Below, in pieces: positions 1 to 11,417 of a stretch of 64,000 bases of DNA (position 1 is its first letter; every line of letters begins with the position of its first letter). The notes below the pieces were generated by a model. It worked only from the letters and a program-made list of their open reading frames with translations. It was not told the DNA's origin and made no database searches. Source of the stretch: Siphonodentalium dalli (taxonomy: Eukaryota; Mollusca; Scaphopoda; Gadilida; Siphonodentaliidae); the NCBI GenBank assembly GCA_032622095.1, contig CP136068.1, forward strand, positions 16,661,729 to 16,725,728, given 5' to 3'. The position numbers and the translations under genes were made by a program.

Positions 1-109
1 TTTTCGAGTCATTGATTTTTTTAATAGTATAATTATACGGTTTTAATAACAAAAATCGCGACAAGTCGTGCGTCGTATATCTAGCAATTAGCAACTAACA
101 TGTCCTCTT

Positions 110-545
110 CGGCTTTCGATAGATTTCAACGTAATTTGATACTTAGGGGTGTTTGTGTCCGGGAAGTGTTTTGGACGTGTCAAATTACCCGACCTGACCT
201 TGACCGTTAAAACTGTCAATGCAAGGTCAATTTGGGTAAAACGGACGAATTTCGGCGAAATTTGATACCTAGGGATACTATTGTCCATGGAGTGTTTTGA
301 ACGGGTCAAATCGTGACCTCCGCGTGACCTTGACCTGCAATGTGGTCAATCAAAGGTCAAATCAGGTATAACGAATGGATTTCGACGAAATTTTATACCT
401 ATGGGTACTTTTGTCGGGGGAGTCTTTTGGACGGGTCAAATCATGGGTACTTTTCTCCGGGGTGGTGGTGTTTTGGACGGGTCAAATCATGACCCTGACC
501 TGACCTTGACTTTCGAAATAGTCAATTCAAGGTCAATTCGCGCCT
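110..545. repeat. Tandem repeat, ~126-130 bp unit, about 3 copies, AGGTCA-rich
   Basis: The phrase AATTTGATAC and its variants recur near 133, 259 and 389, each followed by a similar GGGTACTTTTGTC / GTGTTTTGGACGGGTCAAAT block. Each unit carries TGACCTTGACC and its complement AAGGTCA, the extended half-site recognised by ERR/SF-1 type nuclear receptors (established knowledge). Copies are diverged. No gene is seen in 1-794 apart from the acceptor at 793-794. Confidence 0.75.
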
Positions 546-794
546 TTCGCCGGAAATCAGATGGGAAACAGCCCGGACGAAGTCGGGACGATCAGCTTGT
601 GTAATAAAGAAGACAGCTTGAAGAATGTAATGTATAACACGAGAAACGGGAAAACTTGAATATGGAAGTATGCAAATTTCCCACATATAATTTGAAAGCT
701 AGTATAATTATATTATAATTTATATTTATGGCTAATCATATGATATTGGTGGCGTTACCATTTCTGACTATGGTTTTCTTGTTTTTACTGACAG

Positions 795-979
795 GCCGCG
801 GATCAAAAGCCTACCACGAATGATTGACAGCGGTGTCAATGAACTCAAATACAACAGGGACGTGTCTTCGGTGAATCCCGAAGCTTCCGAACGCAATGAA
901 TGTACGTACATATTAAACAAGCTAGAATATTTGGATAGCGAGTTTTCAACGGAATTTTGCAGAATAAACGCGACCACAG
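795..979 (+). CDS. Candidate internal exon, N-terminal half of a divergent CUB-like domain
   Basis: This is seen as an open segment between a good acceptor (pyrimidine-rich tract then GACAG at 790-794) and a consensus donor (CACAG|GTAAGC, GT at 980). It begins with the last base of a split codon, runs 61 codons and ends in phase 1, and it is 185 nt long. The peptide contains NECTYIL and, 20 residues on, EFCRINATT, resembling the C-x-W/Y-x-I and C-x-x-D strands of CUB domains, with a potential N-glycosylation site (NAT). Joined in phase to the exon at 3518 it would give most of a CUB-like fold. The first CUB cysteine is not visible and the spacing is short, so the domain call is inference. Upstream exons must lie left of the window. 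It could instead be another secreted domain. Confidence 0.45.
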
Positions 980-2499
980 GTAAGCCAATGAGACAGAGAA
1001 TCTTCAAATTTAAATCAAAATATGACACAAACTACATACATCTCCAACGCGATAATAAAATATGGTATAAAGAACTAAACACACCACCTCCAAGTGTCTT
1101 TATTCTATGATGTGCCCCACGTGTTCAAAAAAATATATTTATCAGAAAATATTTATTAGTATTGTGAGAACTCGACATATATAAGAACGATAGTAGGTCA
1201 CGATGTATTGCAAACCTGATTCAATGCATGGACATGTGCGTGACCCCCATTCGATGACTGCGGTATAATCCCTTTCATGTACCGGTATCTATTGTTGTCA
1301 CATAGTTAACTGTATGCGTTTGCAACTTGTAATTTGTACTGGATGACGTCACATCAAAATGATGTTTTTTAAAGCCCGGAAATGAGTATTATACAAACCC
1401 CGACATTGTGATCTCATATTTACTGAGGCAATAGCGCGAACCCGTGCACGTGAACATATTCAATTTCAAAGGACATTGTGCTTTTTAATATAATTTTTCT
1501 TCAAATTAGAAATGGATAAACGTGACGTCAAAAGTAAACATTTTTTAAATTTTCGAAAGGAACCGTGTCATACATGGCTGCCGGTACAACTGTCTAGTTT
1601 GTCTGACCGAATTTTCAATTGCGATATGATCCATAGGTTAATGTTTAAAGAGGTCGTGTCTCCAGGGAATTCCCGGGGAACCCCCATGCGACAGTTGTGA
1701 CTGCGGGGTTTCCATTTGTAACACACGGTGCGCCCATGTGCGTTTTCGGGTGTTTATCGCATGATGTCTATATATATGCAATGTGATTGAATGCATATCA
1801 ACATACTATTTTATCAAATCTGAAACTTGTATGAATTTTAATAATAGCATCACGCTGTTTGTGATCTATACAAATAATTATATAAAATAATAGAGAATTT
1901 AAAAAACCCACACACACACACCACCACATATTTTCTGTAACTCCTCCCATACTAGTATTTGACAATTGATATTCTAATTGGTCATATTCACATCCTGAAC
2001 GGAGACTGACATACTGGTGCAGGGATAGACGTCATGCTTATACTGCGCATTTTAAAACTATTATAGTTGACGAAGTTATTCTGGTTTCGTCAACCACAAA
2101 ACCAGAATTTTAGTCAATTGTGGTTTATTTACTGCTACTAAGCCTATTTAATGTATTCATCGTTCCGTTTGCAATGATCGACACGTACATATATCCCAAC
2201 AGTTATACAGTGGACATTTATGGCAATATATTCGTGCGCAGTGTTTTACTCCATACATTAGGAAACACAATCACACGACCGCTTCGTGCGATACACGTGT
2301 TCATTGTACATATATACATGTATATCATAAAAAGGCCTAACACCAGTCAAAAGCTGCAAATAAATTGCCTGATTTGGAACGAACAAATGCGTAGATATGT
2401 GATTTTCTGTTTTCAGAGAGTGGGGAAATGACACTATATCAGCCATATGTGATCGTAAATAAAACAAAAAATTGAAAGGTATAAAATCTACTTACGCGA
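980..2499. other. Intron-like AT-rich stretch, no gene recognised
   Basis: Lies between the two candidate CUB exons. It holds a short (CA)n tract at about 1911-1921 and scattered short ORFs, including a 103-codon one at 2120-2431 without domain features. I see no supported exon. Confidence 0.5.
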
Positions 2500-2715
2500 C
2501 TGATCGTATGTATACTTTTCGGCGCGGTGATTGTAATCTTCACGTGTTGCGTTGATCATTGACGCAACGCATTTAACGTAAACGCGGTCTGCGTTAAACT
2601 TAAACGCGGTCGGTTGATTTTCAACGCGGTCGTAAGGTACCAACAACGCGTTATCAACGACCGCGTTGCGTTGACGGTACAACCGCGTTAACTCCTGAGG
2701 ACCGCGTTAAAAGGG
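2500..2715. repeat. Inverted-word cluster, word AACGCGGT / ACCGCGTT
   Basis: Within about 200 bp the word AACGCGGT and its complement ACCGCGTT, with close variants, occur repeatedly in both orientations. This makes a strikingly CpG-rich patch in AT-rich DNA. Many copies could pair with each other as hairpins. It lies in the candidate CUB-gene intron. Confidence 0.7.
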
Positions 2716-2934
2716 ACACTTATTTTGAGAACGTCTGTACATGTCTGTGCATGTGGTGTCAAAGTTACAGTTGATAAATTGGTTGTATTCATTGGGAGCA
2801 ACATCAAGATTGACAAGAAGAAGAACGTATCTGTGAATAACTTCATTTTTTTTCTATTAGATGACCTATTTTGGCAACAGGAAACACTTTTTGCCCATTG
2901 AAACTACTCGAGTTTCCGATATAGCATTTCGATT

Positions 2935-3425
2935 TGATGTATTTCAAATCGTTTGAAATTTTCGGGATGTTCACTACTTTGAGGACATTAAATCGAGTGT
3001 TCTATCGTTTTGTTCCGATTTTCCATTATAGGGTTATTCATCTTTGTTTATCTAGAAATGTTGGCTTTTTGGTCTGTCTGGTGTCTGTTCATGTCGTAAC
3101 TTCAACAGTTGTGCTGGGATCTCAATGAAATTTGGTATGGATATTTACTACTATGAGGGCATGTAATATAGGGTTCCATCGTTTTGTTCGGATTTTCCAT
3201 TCTAGAATTATTCATCTTTGTTTATCTGGAAATGTTGGCTTTTTGGTCTGTCTGGTGTCTGCTCATGTCATAACTTCAACAGTTGCACCGGGATCTCAAT
3301 GAAATTTGGTATGGATGTTCACTACTATGCGGACATTTAATGGCACAGTCAACTGTTTTGCTTTGGTTCTATAGTTATTCATCTTTGTTTATATGAAAAT
3401 ACTTATTTTTGGGTCCATCTGTCTG
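2935..3425. repeat. Tandem repeat, 174 bp unit, ~2.8 copies
   Basis: The phrase TTGGCTTTTTGGTCTGTCTG starts at 3061 and again at 3235, giving a 174 bp period. The flanking blocks (TTCATCTTTGTTTATCT, TCTCAATGAAATTTGGTATG) repeat in register, with a third, weaker partial copy to about 3425. It sits in the same intron, just upstream of the exon at 3518. Confidence 0.8.
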
Positions 3426-3517
3426 AGTATAGTAGTCATAAGTTATAGATTATGCAATATATTAATTTTAAAATAATATAATAATACTTGTATTGTTAAT
3501 AAACATCTCAAAATTAG

Positions 3518-3702
3518 AAGGTCTCTTCTCAATAGGGCCTAGCGAAACTTCGAGTATTCTATATCGTAGTGAAGCTTCCGATTCTTATGGATTCAAAATT
3601 GCGAATCGTGGTGTCAGACTCAGACTGATAACCAAACAAATGACCAATGGGCTCACTTCAGTAAAATACACTATCAGTAGAAGATACGTGTGGCCAAAAT
3701 AA
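3518..3702 (+). CDS. Candidate 3'-terminal exon, C-terminal half of a CUB-like domain
   Basis: The exon starts after AAATTAG (AG at 3516-3517) with two bases that complete the phase 1 codon left by the exon ending at 979, then runs to TAA at 3700-3702. The peptide reads EGLFSI-GPSETSSILYR-S, then a GVRLRL strand, then GLTSVKYTI. This order matches the back half of CUB domains (D-x-L-E-I-x-D-GPS-x-SS-x-L-x-R, then L-x-L-x-F, then GF-x-A-x-Y), which is established for the family. The fourth CUB cysteine is replaced by serine. AATAAA overlaps the stop codon and could be the polyadenylation signal. The acceptor's pyrimidine tract is weak. Phase agreement and domain continuity across 2.5 kb are the main support. 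Confidence 0.42.
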
Positions 3703-3719
3703 AGTAAAAACCATCCATG

Positions 3720-3970
3720 TTTCCGGTTTGTCCCATATAAAAATTTACCCGGGTAAAACTGGGGGTTTATCCGGTTTAATCCATGGTAAACCCCGGTTCA
3801 CCAGGGTAAAATAATATTCTACCCAGGTAAACCCCAATTAAAAAGTCATTATACGGGGGTTAATCCAGGTATATAAAACCAATATCGGGTGTCTTATCCA
3901 TTTGGTAGGGATTTACCCAGGTGTTTATCCATCTCATGATATACCGGGTGTTTTACTGTCCATTATGGGA
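3720..3970. repeat. Inverted-word cluster, word GGTAAAAC / GTTTACC family
   Basis: GGGTAAA-, GGTTTATCC-, TTTACCC- and GGTAAACCCC-type words occur about 15 times in both orientations in 250 bp. No unit length is constant. The style resembles the stretch at 39570-39740, which uses a near-identical word. Confidence 0.6.
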
Positions 3971-4127
3971 AAAAAGTTACCAACAGGAGCGAACTTGAAT
4001 ATGTATTTTCGACCAAGCCTTGGTGCTCAAACCTTAAATTACAACAACATATTTCACATGTATAGTTTGGATTACTATTACATTAATTAATTAATTAATA
4101 CCAGGTGTAGATCCACCGTTTTTCTTA

Positions 4128-5580
4128 CGAGTCACTTAGCCAGTTTGATGCAAATTAAAGTGAGAACATGTTGTCATATGTATACAAATGTGTATATTTT
4201 TTGTGAAGTTACAATACCAAATTTTAGGGCAAAATTTCTCCTTCCAAAATGGCCGCCAAAATGGAAGCTGGAAGTGGAAAATTTTATGTTTTCTCCCACC
4301 GATATCTTCTAGATAAGTTAATTATGTATGTGACTGGTTCATAGTTGGGACTATTATAATTATTATTATTATTGTTTTTTCATGTTAACTGATCATTGAA
4401 GCAATACAATATGACATTCTTGTGGTCGCAGCCCTTCCGGTCCCTCAAATATTAAATTGTTTACAGAACGTGGTATAAAATTTCACCAAAAATCACCATT
4501 GTGATTCTATTCATTGTTCAACAAGAAATGAACACAACTGTGCAACGTAACTGAGGCATACCATTACCTATAAATATTTTAACTCAATTTAATCAAAATT
4601 GTCACTTTTTCCCAAACTGGCTGTAAAAATGGCAACACAAATTTACAGGGAGTTACTGTGTGATCATAAAAACAAGGAATTGTTATATATGACCATGGTG
4701 TTACCATAGGCCTATAGAGTAATTCCCTCTATACCTATGCACCTCACGGTAGCAGGGTAATGTCGCCCTTGACCTTAATAAATGGTATACTCGTAGGGCG
4801 CGCATCTATAATCTCAAATCGACTCCATTCTACCCGTATGTGCAATTTGACATATATATCAAGATGTTCCACCCATTTTGGTGTTCTATAAACCAACAGA
4901 AAAAGGCCCGTTAATGAATTAGTTGAATATAACGTGACTGCAAATTATGTGGTGAAGGTCGAGTATAGCTCTTGTGACATTACCCCTCTACCGCACCTCA
5001 CCTGTGACCACATATTCACCTCCTGGTTGTTATTTTTGACGATTTCGATGTCAAGCTTGTAATAGAAAAATCAGATTTGTTCTTGTAATGTCAGTAGTTA
5101 CACTAATAACAATTAAATAAGGTGCATCAGAATTGTTAGCATCATGTATATAAGACATAGGGTTATTCATCAGCCACAGCTCGTAAGCGATTAAATGGCA
5201 TGCTAGGGAAAAATTCACCGTTTTCCATATATTGGCCGCCATTTTGAGTCAAAATGACAAATATCTTTCCGTGTTCTGTAAAATCGAATTTTTGAGGGCT
5301 CTGAATGGGCTGGGACCCAAATGAATGGCACGTTTCATTGCTCGATGATCATTAACTTGAACAATACAAAATAAAGTCCTTATTCTGAACCAATTCCATA
5401 GAGCAGAAACTAATCTACAAGATATTAGCGTAAAAACGTCAAAATTTCCGGCAGCCATTTTGGCGGCAATTTTTCCTTAAAATGTGGCAACACATCTTAG
5501 CTTCACACAAGTATATACATTTGTATACACAAGACAAGATGTTTTCACTATAATATGCATCGAATTGACTTAGGGACTCG
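4128..5580. mobile_element. Foldback element with ~350-400 bp inverted arms
   Basis: The left arm (from CGAGTCACTTAG at 4128 to about 4520) reappears reverse-complemented at about 5240-5580, which ends CTTAGGGACTCG. Shared landmarks include TATACAAATGT, AAAATGGC(C/T)GCC, a GATATCTT-TAGAT-A block and ACAGAACGTGG / ACAGAACACGG. A roughly 700 bp spacer separates the arms. No transposase reading frame is visible, so it is non-autonomous or decayed. Confidence 0.7.
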
Positions 5581-5583
5581 ACT

Positions 5584-7117
5584 GGAAAAAACGGCGGCCA
5601 TATTGGACGCCATCTTGCCTGGTGTCTACACGGACACTTTTCGCATTGACATTGCTTACAAGTTGAGTGACTTAAAATGAGTCGGGAGCTATATTATATT
5701 AGACCCTAAATGAACAGAAAAATAATATGGCATAGCATTACAGTTTGTAACCTTTAATCTTCAAGATTTCGTTTCGTTTCGTTCGGCAAACTAAATATAT
5801 TCTTCCAACGTGAAATTAGCGCAAAAGAGTTAGCGTGTATTTTATGGTAATTTTGTCGCAAATTAACATGGATTGACAACAGAAAATGATCGACCAGATA
5901 CAAATCGGATATATTGTGAATTAAATACAAGATTCAACGATTTTATTCATATGAATGTTCGCATAATATCGAAAGAAAAGTCTTGTCAAAATTATTTATA
6001 TTTCCAATTTGAGAACCAGGAAACGGACTGATTATGGCAGTACCAGTACCGGTATTCAATGGCTATTATGGCACGAATGAAAACCAGTGGGTCACTCATT
6101 ACTGATATGCAACTGAGAAGTTTGATCTACAGGCTTCAGATCAGTACTAGTACCTGTACTCTAGGACTACAACTGTACTGTATAAATTAATAGTATTAAT
6201 TAGCCAATCGACTTGGAAGTTGGAAACTTTAAAGCGATGATCCTTCGCATCACCACAACAAAGAAATAAGAGTGTCTGGAAGAGTATATGTATACTGTTT
6301 TAAAATGATATCGTCTTCATGCCAGAGACTTTTGGCTCCCAGCATCGAGGTTTGACATTACGCAAATTGCTGTAGCGGTTGGAACAGAAGAAGAATATTG
6401 TGATATAAAATGTTATGTTGTACGGTACATGTATGCAAATTCAGTTCCACTGGTACTGTGCATTAACTGAGCGCATTTGGCAGTGATATGTCACTAACGT
6501 ATCGGTAGGGCCCAACATCATGTGTGCTACTACATCTGTCAGGATCCTGCAGTGAAACCATATACAGATTCCCGGCAGTGGACAACAGATGTCAACAATA
6601 CAAAAAATATATATCAAGTTCTAGCCTTGAAGCAGTCATCAAAATTGCAAATTAAAACAAATTGTCAATGGATATTAGTATTTATTACTGCATGCAGTTG
6701 ACAAGATTCTGAGACGTCACATTTACCCGAAAGCCAAGAGGTAGGCCTACATGTAGCAGTACTTACGCAATTGCATCAAGTTGGAACGCATCAACCTATG
6801 ATACTGAACAGTCAAAATAATGGGACAGATGAACGCTGGACTCAACATAAAAACTACTAGTACATGTACATGTATATTCATACAGCATATGGAAAGTTCA
6901 AAGATTTTGACAGCACTTTGATTCCATAAGAGGATCCACATGTACTGTACCACCTCTGGATGATGTATGCTGTGCACATTACAATGAAGTTTACAATGAA
7001 GTTAAAACTTCATGTTATAATAGTTTGACTGTTAGCGTGTACTTCACTACCATTCCAAATTGAAGATGGACCCAATTGTTCTTTTTACAAGTTATTTAGT
7101 AATTTACATTTATATCT
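5584..7117. other. No gene or clear repeat seen
   Basis: Begins with one isolated GGCGGCCATATTGGACGCCATCTTG motif (about 5594). The rest is AT-rich with only short, domain-less ORFs and several TACATGTA motifs. Confidence 0.5.
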
Positions 7118-7396
7118 AAAGGTACTCAATCTAATCAGATTTCGGATGAAGATGGATAACTCTAAAATCAAGTGGTAGTAACTGTAATAACCACTTGATT
7201 TTAGAGCAATTTGTCTGTTTGACCACATGTTTTCTGGCCGGGCCACATCTCGAGAAATTAACAAATTTAATAAATCTATATCTGTTCACTCTGAGCTTTT
7301 ATGAGGGGGTTCCTTGACTCGGAATCAAATATTTATACCCCCGAAGCCAAATAAATAGTAATATAGGAGCGTCTGATCGGATTGAGTACCTTTAAA
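7118..7396. mobile_element. MITE family 1 copy
   Basis: It is bounded by AAAGGTACTCAATC and GATTGAGTACCTTT, which are inverted complements. Inside are TCTAAAATCAAGTGGT and its complement ACCACTTGATTTTAGA, plus the block GAGCTTT..GGTTCCT-GACTCG..ATCAAATATTT shared with the elements at 12681-13558 and 38291-38719. There is no coding capacity. Confidence 0.8.
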
Positions 7397-7465
7397 GATG
7401 CTCTATCATTTATGATGGGTGTATGAAAGTGAAACACAATGGTCAACCGAAGACAAGTTCAAGTA

Positions 7466-8946
7466 AGGGTCAATCCACACCGGCCACGAGCGTGCAATTT
7501 TTACTTCCGTTTTCTGTCGTCCGTAGCATCTTATTAAATTATCATAGCATTTGCGTTTAATTGAATTTAATTCTATTCCGGTACAATTCCGGGGGAGGGG
7601 GGCAAATTGTGTACGAAGTGACTTCACAAGCTTGGAATACATGTAAATTGGGATAACAAATTAACCCGATGATCCTGTTATTACGTCGAGCTCTTGCCAG
7701 AAATTTTCTCTTCTCATTTATCCTTGCACTTCAGTTATCAGCATGTTGCTACTAGTAAAGTCCCCCACCATCTTTGTTATCGCGATGACAAATGCAATGT
7801 GTCGCCTTCAATTAGAAGGAATTTCATGCATGAAATATCCTATTTGACAGCGGCCTAATTATCCCGCTTGTTGGTAACAAAGCGAGAAATCAACGAAGCA
7901 TAACATCACTGCTGTGATCGAATCATGGTCAGGCAAAAAAAAAATGCTATGTTTCCGTACATCGACCGACCCTAACAATAACCCGCCGACCCTAATCTTT
8001 TTATTGATATTTTGAGAAAAAGTTAAAATTTTCTAAAAAAAAAAAAAAAAATCTTTTTTTTTAACTGTTTTTACCACTAATGCACATACATATTGATGGT
8101 GATTAGTGTTCAAAACACATGGTTTTTAACATATCCCTGTGAAAAGTGACCATGAAGTGACTGCTGTTTCAAACGCCCCCAGGTGTGTGATGGGTTGTTG
8201 ACTGATGGGCATGCATTTTTCAATTTTAATTTCCGGAGAGTGGATCTCATGCCTGCTTTATGCCTTGTTTGGGTCTTATGGAACATAGGAACACTATCAG
8301 CAGACATGGTGTGTCTTTATCTGTATATATACATGTACATGTTTAGAGGTTATCACCACATGTTAGGTGTATATGTATAGCTACTGTTTCCAAAAACCAG
8401 GCATGCTAGGTTGGGTGTACTCATGACTACCTCCAGATAATGGGATGTAGTCGTCACAATACAAGTACGGTATAGTGGCGGTATTGTGTGTAAAATTCTT
8501 ATCAAAAGTTAGCGACATGAATTTCGTACCAAGTTTATAGCCAAATTTATGAAAATATGGTATGTAAATAATAAAAAACAAACTATATAAGCATGAAGTA
8601 AGTTTGATCTTTTATCAATCTTAATGTATATTTCCACCATGTTGATCAAGTAATACTTTCCCCTCAACCCGAGTTGGCATTTTATGTCATTTCGGTCGAG
8701 GTAGTTCAATATTTCTGAAGCTGGATAGAAAATATCAAAATAAAATAAAAAAATAAAATTTCCCTACCTACCTACCCTAATTTTTTCGCTCCGTTATCGG
8801 AACCATACAATCTTTTTTGTTTGGCCTCAGCGATTCTGTCGCTTGCAGTGTGAATATAAAAATTGCGCGCTTTGAAGTTTGAACTGCTACAGATGACAGA
8901 AAATGGCTGTTATATTCATGCGCTCGCATCCGGTGTGGATCGACCT
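7466..8946. mobile_element. TA-flanked TIR element (Tc1/mariner-like, non-autonomous)
   Basis: The ends are AGGGTCAATCCACACCGG and, inverted, AGGTCGATCCACACCGG. The resemblance continues inward (CGAGCG, TTTTCTGTC, CTGTAGC). TA lies immediately outside both ends (7464-7465 and 8947-8948), as expected of a Tc1/mariner target duplication. No transposase ORF remains, and a second foldback interrupts it. Confidence 0.75.
7930..8828. mobile_element. Nested foldback element inside the TA-flanked element
   Basis: The left end has AGGCAAAAAA..TGCTATGTTTCCG..ACCCTAA..TTTTTATTGATATTTT. The right end, inverted, has AGGCCAAACAAAAAAG..TATGGTTCCG..ATTAGGGTA..TTTTATTTTGATATTTT. The arms are A/T-homopolymer rich. 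The middle (8100-8700) is unique and noncoding. Confidence 0.6.
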
Positions 8947-9037
8947 TAAGAAAATGTTTTTAAAGACAGTTTAGCCATGCGCACATGTTTAACTAGTTCC
9001 ATGTGAAGTCCAGTGAACATGTTTATATGTAGTTTAA

Positions 9038-9605
9038 GGTCACTAATAAGATCTTTAATGCATGTTTGTATATCCAAATACAAGCATGTCAAATTTCTTC
9101 CCTGGATCAACATTATGCACAATATGCATATGTAGCATATACCGGTATCTCATCTGATTTTGCGAGAATCTACATGTATACATACTTTTTCACGAGAATC
9201 CAGGGTTATTTGCGAGAATATTTACAGGAATCTAGATTTGGATTCTCGCCAAAATATAAGCCCTGCTTAAGATTCGAAGAGAATTACCGAATCGATTTTT
9301 GTAATGATTCTCGCGAAACCTTTCCATTTTCAGTGCTTAATGACAAACTTGATTTGTCATTTGATTCTTGCAAAATTAATTGTACTAGTATTTTGGGCCC
9401 TGCATCTGCATTGCCAATTTTTTTTTACAAAACCGACAATAAGTAGTGGAGATATCATTTATATTTATTAAATATAAGTACTTAATTTATTTAATTAATT
9501 ATAAAAATTGCAAGTTGGTGGTTATACTGGTGCACTGTACTTGTTTTAAAGCACATTAGCTGTGTACCTGTATATTGTATGTGAATAAAGATCTTATTAG
9601 TGACC
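9038..9605. mobile_element. TIR element with perfect 20 bp termini
   Basis: GGTCACTAATAAGATCTTTA at 9038-9057 is exactly reverse-complemented at 9586-9605. Similarity continues a few bases outward (AGTTT), so the true TIR may be about 28 bp. The interior holds the GATTCTCGC word cluster. A 126-codon frame at 9066-9446 is probably a by-product of that cluster and has no recognisable domain. Confidence 0.75.
9140..9375. repeat. Inverted-word cluster, word GCGAGAATC / GATTCTCGC
   Basis: GCGAGAATC-type words (TTTGCGAGAATC, CACGAGAATCC, TTGCGAGAATA) are followed by the complement GATTCTCGC (9241 and 9306) and the variant GATTCTTGC. About seven copies fall within 230 bp, wholly inside the 9038-9605 element. 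Confidence 0.6.
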
Positions 9606-10308
9606 CAAACTGCACAACACTTCACAAGAGTCTACATTGTATTCTTAAACATAACTACAATGTATCTGTATTCATGCAATACAACTTTTATATGGTTGGT
9701 GCCAACTTGGTGGGCTTATACAAGGTTGTACCTCAGGAAAATCAAACTGTTCAGTATTAACAAAAAACTAATCATATCTGAATATAGATTTGTACAATGC
9801 CAATATCTTTGCATAATAACACAGAACGTTATACTAGATAAATGTACACTTTCATTTTCACTTATCATCTAGTTGATGAGAAAACATGATTTTATGGTGT
9901 TATATGACACTTTTAAAAGTAAAACAAATAAAAATCTTGTCAACATGTACATGAAAATTTAACAAGTTATCTCGGGAACGGTACCCGTAGATTCCGAGAA
10001 TGCAATAAAAAGTTTCGCTCCAAAATGGCAGGTACAACATTTTAGAAGCCCACTGACAATTACATGTACTAGTTGTTGTATTTGTGATTTGTTATTGGTT
10101 GTGTTCGGCTTTTAGATGGAGTGATGGACAATAAATGACATCAAATGTGTCAAAATTTCGCAGTGCAGCCATCATAGTTACCTAAGATAAACATAATTAA
10201 ATAACACCCGAATGAAATTCCAAATGAGCATATAAAAGTACACGTAGCATTTATGTCGACTATGGTTTAAACATACATGTAACTTATATGTTCATAAATT
10301 GATTTATG
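9606..10308. other. No gene or repeat recognised
   Basis: AT-rich, with only short ORFs. I see nothing beyond one AAAATGGCAG motif (about 10021) and TACATGTA words. Confidence 0.5.
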
Positions 10309-10372
10309 ACGAAAGGGATTGGAGGACAAGTGCTATAACCACTTGGATTACCCTCCTCTCTCTAAAACACTA
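10309..10372 (-). mobile_element. Short LINE 3'-end fragment
   Basis: AAAGGGATTGGAGGACAAGT, then an inverted CACTTGGATTA and ACCCTCCTCTC, closely resembles the 3'-end hairpin of the full LINE at about 22698-22750 (AAAGGGATTGAGGCACAAGT ... CCCCTCTCCC), in the same orientation. It is likely a 5'-truncated copy of a related element. Confidence 0.5.
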
Positions 10373-10579
10373 TGAAATCCCTAGTTGTTTCAACACTACA
10401 TATACATGTACATGTATGCCGCCAGGCCTTAACCACATTACGGCATAAATCCATTATTTGGCATGCATCTCTCAGGATCTCTGTTCATTGTTCCATCCTA
10501 CATAAACATAGGACTCTCTCAAATAAAACATCGCCTTAGCTTGAGAGGCGCCATATTCGGTTTGGAAAAACCTAAACCA

Positions 10580-10925
10580 TTACAGTAGATTTACAATGTC
10601 AAATTGAATGGGAAATCTTTAAGCAATTATACTTACAGGCTCTTTGAAATATTCGAAAATTTATATAATAAACTTAATTTATTCATTTCTAACGTAACTG
10701 ATCAGAGTATGATCAGACTAACAGTTTGTTTGGTATATTTCTCTGTAATCGAGGCCTGCTTTGGTGGGACAATATTATCCATTTAGCCGGACAGCTATAT
10801 TCTCTTTCCAAACGATTCAGCTGTGCACTAATTAATCGACCCGCCTTATCGAGGTTGACAACTAGTATTTAGTACCGCAGTCCATAACAAATCGATCAAC
10901 CGCAGTCATTTATACCATAGTTTGA
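10580..10925. repeat. Dispersed repeat, copy A (uninterrupted)
   Basis: It runs parallel to 11420-11724 plus 12321-12400. Shared blocks are ATTTACA(A/G)TGTCAAAT(T/C)GAATGGG, GTTTGGTATATTT-CTGTAATCGA, GGACAGCTATATTCTCTTT and CGCCTT..GGTTGAC. It preserves the empty target corresponding to the insertion in copy B. Confidence 0.75.
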
Positions 10926-11417
10926 TAGTATATAGCGATACAATGCATGGATTCATCATTCAAGGTCATTACAGCCCTAGTTGATAATAGTATACAATAT
11001 ATGCTGGTACTAGTACATGTACATTTAAAATTCTTGTTTGCATGAGAATGTTCAATAGTTTTGTTTGTCGATATGTTATTGAACTGCCAATATACGTACA
11101 CATGTAAGAAGAAAATGTGGGCGCTGTAAGACAGTACTGTTTGTAACAGCGGTGTTGTCGATTAATCTAAATACCGTAAATACTATGAGGCATTGCAGCG
11201 GTCGGCGGAATTGTAATTGAATGTGGTTGAACAGTCAAATATCGGTGGTCAATCTTGTTGCTGGGGTGGGGTAATTTAATTAGGACAAATTTTAAAAATA
11301 TAACGGTACTTTTTTGTTAACAGCATCTTTGGCAAGTCTTTGCCCGAACAGCATCATAGCAATTCAGCAGGACCCAACCGCACCATAGCACATTAGCAGG
11401 ACCACTTGAACAGGGGT
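10926..11417. other. Spacer between repeat copies, no gene seen
   Basis: Nothing recognised. GCATCATAGC / GCACCATAGC and CAGCAGGACC repeats near 11350-11400 are short and local. Confidence 0.4.

Noticed and set aside
2120-2431. 103-codon ORF
   Set aside because: Starts with a non-ATG codon, with biased hydrophobic AT-codon composition, no domain, and a position in a candidate intron.
9066-9446. 126-codon gene inside the TIR element
   Set aside because: No transposase or other motif. The frame is produced largely by the GATTCTCGC word cluster.
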